Of a stretch of 64,000 nt of DNA, positions 57,968 through 64,000 are shown in pieces. The notes beneath the pieces were generated by a model, which saw only the letters and a list, made by a program, of their open reading frames with translations, was not told the DNA's origin and made no database searches. Each line of letters starts with the position of its first letter. Positions within the stretch are counted from its first letter, which is position 1. This stretch comes from Pelodera strongyloides. Taxonomy: Eukaryota; Nematoda; Chromadorea; Rhabditida; Rhabditidae. The stretch is taken from NCBI GenBank assembly GCA_036852015.1, contig JAANDG010000076.1, positions 124,001-188,000 of the forward strand, written 5' to 3'. The translations under genes were made by a program, and so were the position numbers.

Positions 57968-58898
57968 GGTTACCTGTGGAGATTGTAGTGATTATTATCA
58001 TGAAAGCAAAATATTCGAATCTCTGTCTGGCTTTCCTTCAAAAACGCACACATAGGGCATTTCAGGTTTTTTTTTCTTTATACTTACTTTACAAAAATCC
58101 AAATTCAATATGAGAACACTAGAACAAAGAAAGTCGTGCACTACCCCGAAGTTGTCAAGTAAGATATATGAAGCTCAATGCCTCACACCTTACATTACTT
58201 TATTTTGTGCACATCGCTTACACTCTTCCATTACAGTGCTAGGTCAATGTTCAAAGTCCATATTCATACCACCATATCACAGGCTCCGCCCAGTTTATTT
58301 CTTTTCATCAACACTCTTTCACTTTACATATATCTTCTAATGGTCTATGGCCTGCCAAAGAGTCGCCCACTGAAGAAGAAAAAGTTTGACGCACAAACAG
58401 CAAAGTGATGCACTTTTATAGTAGAAGTCGCCGACTAAGAAAGAAACTCAGAGAAAACCGATGCAATGGAACCACACAATACCCAAACAAAGCTGCAACG
58501 CTTGCGAGGGAAGAACAATGTAAATAAACATATTATAGTCAACAGTTTACTTTATAAGTTGAGCAGTAGGCAATTAACAAACTTCTAAAAGGCTCAAGCA
58601 ACGAGAACGAACACGTCCATCAGTACATCAAAAAATAAATCACATAGCGCTAACAACTGTTGTTTTACGTGTTGACGTCTGACTTGAGAGAGACCGTAAA
58701 CAATATTTATTATTTTTTGTTCTCATTGTCGTAGACCTACTTAGAACATGTATACGGCAGAAGTATAGAACACTAGTATTTTTGTACTTTTTATACAATT
58801 TTTCTTTGGAAAAATACTACCTCTGTGTTGTGAGGTAGTATATTCCCGATTTGGGTCCCGAAAATTTACAAACATTCAATAAACAATCTTACAAAATA
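57968..58898. other. Intergenic, 3' flank of the ASCIZ-like gene
   Basis: AT-rich. A short inverted repeat AATACTACCTC...GAGGTAGTATT lies at about 58811-58842. No gene. Confidence 0.5.
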
Positions 58899-60321
58899 TC
58901 ATTCGTCCAAACAATCATCAAGATCACATGATGTTGGAGTCTGGGTATGAATTGAACGAAGAAAGTCGTCCAAATCTTCCATTGATGTTTCCACGTGGCG
59001 CACCTTAACTTGGTTTTAAATAATTAATTAATAATCGCCAAGCTACCGTAATCGCCAATTCTTTCCCCCTAGAGATTCTAAATCTCACCTCAGCAGCCGC
59101 TCTTCCGAATACCGATTCCCCGATCTGTATCGAAAAGTCAACAGCACTCGGTCTCTGCCCAATCCCGACTCCATCACCCGTCTGACTCTCACCATCCTGT
59201 CGATATGACGACTGAAAATATAGAATTTTTCTGTTATTCTTATAAAAAGACGCTCATGTTAACGAAAGGAACTGTGGTAAAACGGCACACCACACCTATA
59301 ACGCATATCTGACGCGGTTGGATGTGACAACTGACCACCCATGTTAACTATAAAGATTCCTTATGTGATAAGAATCAGATCAGGACATCAAAACAAACAG
59401 GTCAGGGATCAGATCAGATCAGGACGAACTAAGAATCAAATCATATCAGGAATCAAATCAGATCAGGACGAAATAAGAATCAAATCAGATCAGGAATCAG
59501 ATCAGATCAGGACGAAACAAGAATCAGACAAAGACCTCTCAGACAAGTCACTGAATAGAGGAAAATGCTCTTGAAACACAAAAACATGCCTGAAAATAAA
59601 TGGATCCCGGAGAATCCGTAAACATCACGTCCATCGATGTCATAGTCGAGGTCGATTGCCGTTGCCGCATCTGGTTCCCGACACACTGAAGTGTAAAATT
59701 AAACGAAAGGTTGGGTTACGGGTCTATAAGTATAACAAAAAATCGGTGTGATTCTGCCAATACTACCGTATTTCTGCACGAAACCTGCATAGATAATACG
59801 AAATATTAAAAAAAAATATTCTCGTTTAGTTCCAAAGTACGGTAAATTTGTAGACCCCATCACGCACATATTCACTAGAGAATACTGATTCACACTTGGA
59901 TGGAGAACAATTATAACGGTTCATTGAAAAACATTTCACAAAACATATCGCTTTAAAGCGAAATACCGGCCGGTTTTTGAAATACATCGTTGACAACTGA
60001 ATACTTACGTATTTATGCCAATTTGCTCGCATTCAGCCCGAGTTTTTATTGTAATTTATGTTCACTTGCATAAGCTGCATGAGAATGCTGGTCTACTCGA
60101 TGTGTTTCAAAAACCGGCTGGTATTTCGCTTTAAAGAGGTCGAACTGCTGAACTACCTCCGTATTCATGAAAGAATCAGTGGATTGAAATTCCAATGGCT
60201 CGGCGAGCAAATCCTCATACGTTGGAGTGGTCATAGTACCAGAGCAACGCATTGTAGAAGCCTAAATCGCTTGATTGGAAAGATCGTCTCAGAGGTTGTC
60301 AAGCACCGGATGTGACAGAGA

Positions 60322-60365
<44 letters not shown>

Positions 60366-61656
60366 AGAGAGAATGTCAAGAAATACAGACAGAGAAATTA
60401 TAGAGGGGAGAGAAAAGGATTAGGAGAGCGAGAGAGACAACCACAAGGAACAACCATTTAAATAAACACACATAATGAGAGACATAAGTTCTAGCAAACG
60501 CCAAAACCCACTTGCTCATTCCTTTCCACTCCAAGTTCCTCCAACTCATCGCTTCTCGTGTAATAGTTCCCAGACATTCCCACGGAATCAGCCTCCCAAC
60601 ACTGGAAATGGTTCCCAGGCACCATAGCACCCCGTTGATCCGTCCTATATCCTGGCGTCGTCATGGTACCCGCATGATTCGTATTCCGCATCGTCATGGT
60701 GCTAGCATGTGTTAAAGTTGGCTCCAGGTCGTCGAGCTCAATCATTGTACCAGAATGTATCGCGAACATTTCCTGGCTCGTCATAGTTTCGGCATGGTTT
60801 TGATCTGTCGAGCCTTGCACCCTTCCACATCTAGGTGTAGTCATCGTACCCACGTCCAAGTGGGCAGAAGTGTGATTAGCACTAATAGGTACATCACGAC
60901 GCGGCGTTGTCATAGTTCCACTATCAGACAATTGACGATAACTCGATGTGGCACCTGCGCCGCGCTGACTCCGCTCCGCTGCGTAGCTTCCCATAAACAC
61001 GTCACAAGCGGGGAGTGAGCCGGGTTGCACGGAGGTGGCTGATGGCTCCTCTGACATGTATCCGTCAGAACCACCCGATATCGTCCTATTTATTAACGGG
61101 TATCCTTCCCCTTGGTTGGGAATAGTAGCCGTGGACGTCGACAGTGATGTAACTGAGGATGGACACAGTCCTTGGCCGTCCACTGACGGTAGGGTTGACG
61201 TCGAAGAAAGTACCCTTGACAGTTGGTGCGGAACTGCTTGGTTGACAGTAGAAAAAGACTCCTTGGGAGTAGAGGGACGAATCGGATTCACGCCAGGTGT
61301 TTGCACCTCGGCAGTCCTGAAAATGCGTGGTGTGTACGTAGCACGCAGCTACGGCCTATGGCCAGACTAAGATCCATATTGCAAATTAAAAGAAACTACC
61401 ATGTTCATTAAAAGTATATATTCCAGACTTAGGCTTAGGCTTATGCTTCGTGATCCAAAATGAAAAAGCAAGAACCACAAACCTTGACGCTCCGGACAGC
61501 AGCAACCTCACGTCCTCGACATTAGCAATCATAACAAGGGCTTTTCTAAAACATGTTTAAAAAGTCCTCCATATCTGATCCTCTATATATATATTATATA
61601 TATATATAATATATAGATATATAATATATATATTATATATAAAGATAAGATATATA

Positions 61657-61703
<47 letters not shown>

Positions 61704-63828
61704 CTCTCACTCTTAGAGACCTATCCCCCATATAACTATCTATCTCTTCCTGTTCTTTCACTTTCTCCTACATTTTCTCTCGTCTCTCAATATTTGTATC
61801 TCTTCGTCTCTCTCTCCCTCTCTCACATGTATTTGCGTTTTCTCTCTCTCTGTCTATCGAATTCTATACCAGCATTTACATAACAACCCACCCACGAGGC
61901 AGAGCACTAGCCAGGTCCAAAATTCCCTGCGAGTTTTCAATAGTGAAAGGATTTGCTCGTTTCCGAGACCTTCCAGTCTTCTTGGACAGCTTATCCATAA
62001 CAACCACTTGGTCTTCTTCGGAGACTAAAACCTCCGCAGAACGTGAATAAGTAGGCGATGCTGACACAGTATCACACTCAGCTCTACCCGATACCGTAGC
62101 TGAAAGTGTGAGAGGTACGGTATAGTACATATCAGTAAACCAGACCAGGAAAATCATCAGGTTACGATGCAAGCTGCCACCTTTTGTGGATATTGCTCTC
62201 AGGCTCGAATACAGTGAATTCTACGGTATACTGTACAATTACAGAAGCACCCAGCACCCATCACACGAATTTTTGAGGCATTCTATACCGACGCATTCTA
62301 TATTGATAAAAAAAAGCTTTTATCCCTCTATTTCTCTCTCTTTCTCTGTCCCTCTCTCTATCACTATCGCCGTTCTCTCTCTCCATCCCTCTCTCCCTCT
62401 CTCTCTATCTCTATCCCTTAGTCGCTCTCTCCCGCTCAGTACCTTGTGAGCAGTTCTCCGAAGACCGCGAAACCACTTTCTCATATTCGGAAGCAATTCC
62501 GCGCGTCTTGCACCGTTTCCGCATGTGATAGTCCAAATCACGCGAGAGCACAAACTTCTTTCCACATTGGGCGCACGCCAGACTGAAAACAACTCATAAA
62601 AATAATAATAGTTAGCCTTGCTGGCTCCTCGGCAACTTTGTGTTACAAACAGTATGCGGTCCACTATAAGACCATAGTAACGCTCCATCCGTTCACCTAC
62701 ATATTGTCAAGTCCAAAGACTGGCTTTCTAAGTACATCTACAAGTTAACATGCACGGATACTAAAGGCACATTAACGTTGCAGAAAATTCGCATATTTAC
62801 GACGAAGTTGAAACATTACGTTTTCAAGTAGTTTTACTATAAATAAAGGAGCTGCTGATTTAAACAAGGTTAGTATACACGCTGGCTCAACATCGCTCAC
62901 TGGGTTAGCGTTGAAGATGCAAGGTTAATGGCCTGTTTAATAATTGATGTAAGCCTTACTGAAAACTAAGGTCAAGAGAAGTAATTAGGAACTGGTGACT
63001 TATTGTTAGCACTGTAAAGAACAAAAACTATAAAATAAAATAAAATCACAATTCTCACTTGGCTGGCATATGTTGTTTGTAGTAATGCTGCCGTAACTGT
63101 GCCATTGTCAAAAAGTGTCTCTCCTTTCGCACGCAAATTGAGTCCGCGCAATGAAAACGCCGCTTCTTCGGGTCTAAAACGACTGAGAAATCTTACGAAA
63201 TACTAAGAAAGCTTACTAAGAAAAAAATATTAAGAAATCTTACGAAACTACAGAACCACAGCATAATTCGATAGTCCACTCTTTACACTACAGTACCAGC
63301 TTCATAACTACCGGAAACGATTGGCAGTGATGAGAAGGCAGGCAGAGGCATATAACACACTCAATGTAAGTGGAGCATACCATACTACACTTGGCACATC
63401 GTGCTCCATAATTTTAAGCCAATTGGCCGCTTTAGCATAACGAATTTACCCCAGCACCATAAGAATCAATAAACATCGTGTCTTACAATTAGCACATAGT
63501 GTTCCATAATTTTAAATATTAAATATTTAAATATTTATTAACACATAAAATGTGTGCATCAATATGATGAAAGGTTGACAAGCATCAATTGAATGGCCAT
63601 GGTTTTAATTATCTTGAGTAATTAATTATCTAGTTTTAATTATCTTGAGTAAGTAATTGGCCGGTTTATCATGACCCTGCTGCCCCAGCACCATAAGAAC
63701 CAATATACATCGTGTCTAACTCACCTTCGCCGGCCTTTCTTCCTATCTCCATACGAGCATCTTCACAGCTTCTTACAATCCCATGCAACTTGATCATATG
63801 CATCCGGCAAGCGGACGAGTTAGCGAAC
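58899..63828 (-). CDS. ATMIN/ASCIZ-like C2H2 zinc-finger factor, 5' end missing
   Basis: Ten exons (upper-lower): 63828-63725, 63173-63059, 62582-62443, 62099-61892, 61545-61483, 61316-60512, 60261-60157, 59685-59590 (or -59629), 59211-59089, 59003-58899. About 620 residues; the first exon(s) lie right of the window. The visible N-terminus completes one C2H2 finger (CRMHMIKLH lacks its Cys partners here). It continues with FHCADSICVRKERHFLT...QHYYKQH and CAQCGKKF...DYHMRKRC. This order and spacing match the finger block of ATMIN/ASCIZ, the transcription factor that drives dynein light chain LC8 expression. A basic stretch KKTGRSRKR follows. The long tail is low in order-promoting residues and holds repeated GTMTT, ETMTS, STMTM and STMTS motifs plus a terminal HTQTPTS near the end DDCLDE. 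TQT-type motifs are the LC8 anchor. The assignment rests on motif recall; no alignment was run. Confidence 0.85.
59395..59530 (+). repeat. Tandem repeat, GATCAGATCAGGAC units
   Basis: About three copies of an approximately 49-bp unit built from AATCAGATCAGATCAGGACG and AATAAGAATC. It lies between exons 8 and 9 of the ASCIZ-like gene. Confidence 0.85.
59952..60135. repeat. Palindromic TTTAAA element, family 1, in an ASCIZ-like gene intron
   Basis: TTTAAAGCGAAATACCGGCC left and GGCTGGTATTTCGCTTTAAA right. Its right end lies 21 bp inside the intron from the exon 7 donor. Confidence 0.92.
60310..60372. repeat. (GA)n microsatellite
   Basis: GA dinucleotides with short interruptions, in the intron between exons 6 and 7 of the ASCIZ-like gene. 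Confidence 0.95.
61427..61448 (+). repeat. Short telomere-like array (TTAGGC)n
   Basis: Three TTAGGC-type hexamers in an ASCIZ-like gene intron. Confidence 0.75.
61582..61702. repeat. (TA)n microsatellite
   Basis: About 120 bp of alternating TA with a few AGATA breaks. It is followed to about 61860 by CT-rich sequence. Confidence 0.95.
62325..62432. repeat. CT-rich microsatellite
   Basis: Imperfect (CT)n with CCCT interruptions, ending just inside the exon 3 donor side of the ASCIZ-like gene. Confidence 0.85.
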
Positions 63829-63894
63829 CTCAAATAATAAATATAAAATAAGTTAGCTTAAAACACCATCATCATTAGCAATGTGGGTGATCTG

Positions 63895-64000
63895 TACTTC
63901 AACGTGGGTGGTCTGCGCATCAACGTGGGTGGTCTGCGCATCAACGTGGGTGGTATGCCCATCAAAGTGAGTGCATATCAAAATGGGTGGTCCACAAATC
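63895..64000 (+). repeat. About 21-bp tandem repeat at the window edge
   Basis: Four to five units of CAACGTGGGTGGTCTGCGCAT, degrading toward 64000, where the array is cut by the window edge. It lies upstream of the first visible ASCIZ-like exon, so probably in an intron. Confidence 0.88.

Noticed and set aside
60910..61020. Possible tandem array suggesting CRISPR-like spacing of GTCATNGTACC repeats on the plus strand
   Set aside because: The repeats are codons for the TMT motifs in a spliced eukaryotic gene. Spacers are irregular and coding.

Overview
The window reads as rhabditid-type nematode DNA (Caenorhabditis and relatives); the species cannot be told from the sequence. It is AT-rich, has short introns with the nematode TTTCAG acceptor, short arrays of the nematode telomere hexamer TTAGGC, many palindromic TTTAAA-bounded repeats of the kind known from C. 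elegans, and nematode-specific gene families (SXP/RAL-2-DUF148, NOAH). Every gene model was spliced by hand. A model was accepted only when all exon phases joined and each intron had GT (or rarely GC) and AG ends.

Left third (1-22000). The first 4.6 kb hold only repeats. Three + strand paralogues of the DUF148 family of small secreted proteins follow: 4663-6995, 8314-9986 and 18415-20625. Each has a splice acceptor at or just before its ATG, as expected for spliced-leader trans-splicing. A five-exon GNAT acetyltransferase (minus, 11204-13772) lies between the second and third paralogue. The gap to the third paralogue is packed with long palindromes.

Middle (22000-49000). An 11-exon class A peptide-type GPCR (minus, 22959-27994) takes its stop codon from the end of a palindromic repeat. 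About 10 kb of repeat-rich, gene-poor DNA follows. Next is a complete 17-exon gene for a NOAH-type apical extracellular matrix protein (minus, 37863-48809): signal peptide, four PAN-like modules, ZP domain, furin site, transmembrane anchor. At 743 residues it fits NOAH-2 best.

Right third (49000-64000). A two-exon gene (minus, 53849-56317) encodes a secreted protein of eleven roughly 60-residue Pro/Ala/Glu repeats. Ten of the eleven end in RKKR, and the units follow an A-B-B higher-order pattern. The last gene (minus, 58899-63828, 5' end outside the window) is an ATMIN/ASCIZ-like zinc-finger factor. Its long disordered tail carries an array of TMT motifs and one C-terminal TQT motif, so it is a candidate multivalent partner of dynein light chain LC8 (DLC-1).

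The genes do not form one pathway or operon. Three of the eight loci (NOAH, DUF148, the RKKR repeat protein) make secreted or cuticle-type products. The most unusual sequence-level signals are the TMT array, the RKKR polyprotein, two introns whose tandem repeats copy their own 5' splice site, the repeat-derived GPCR stop codon, and runs of abutting long palindromes.
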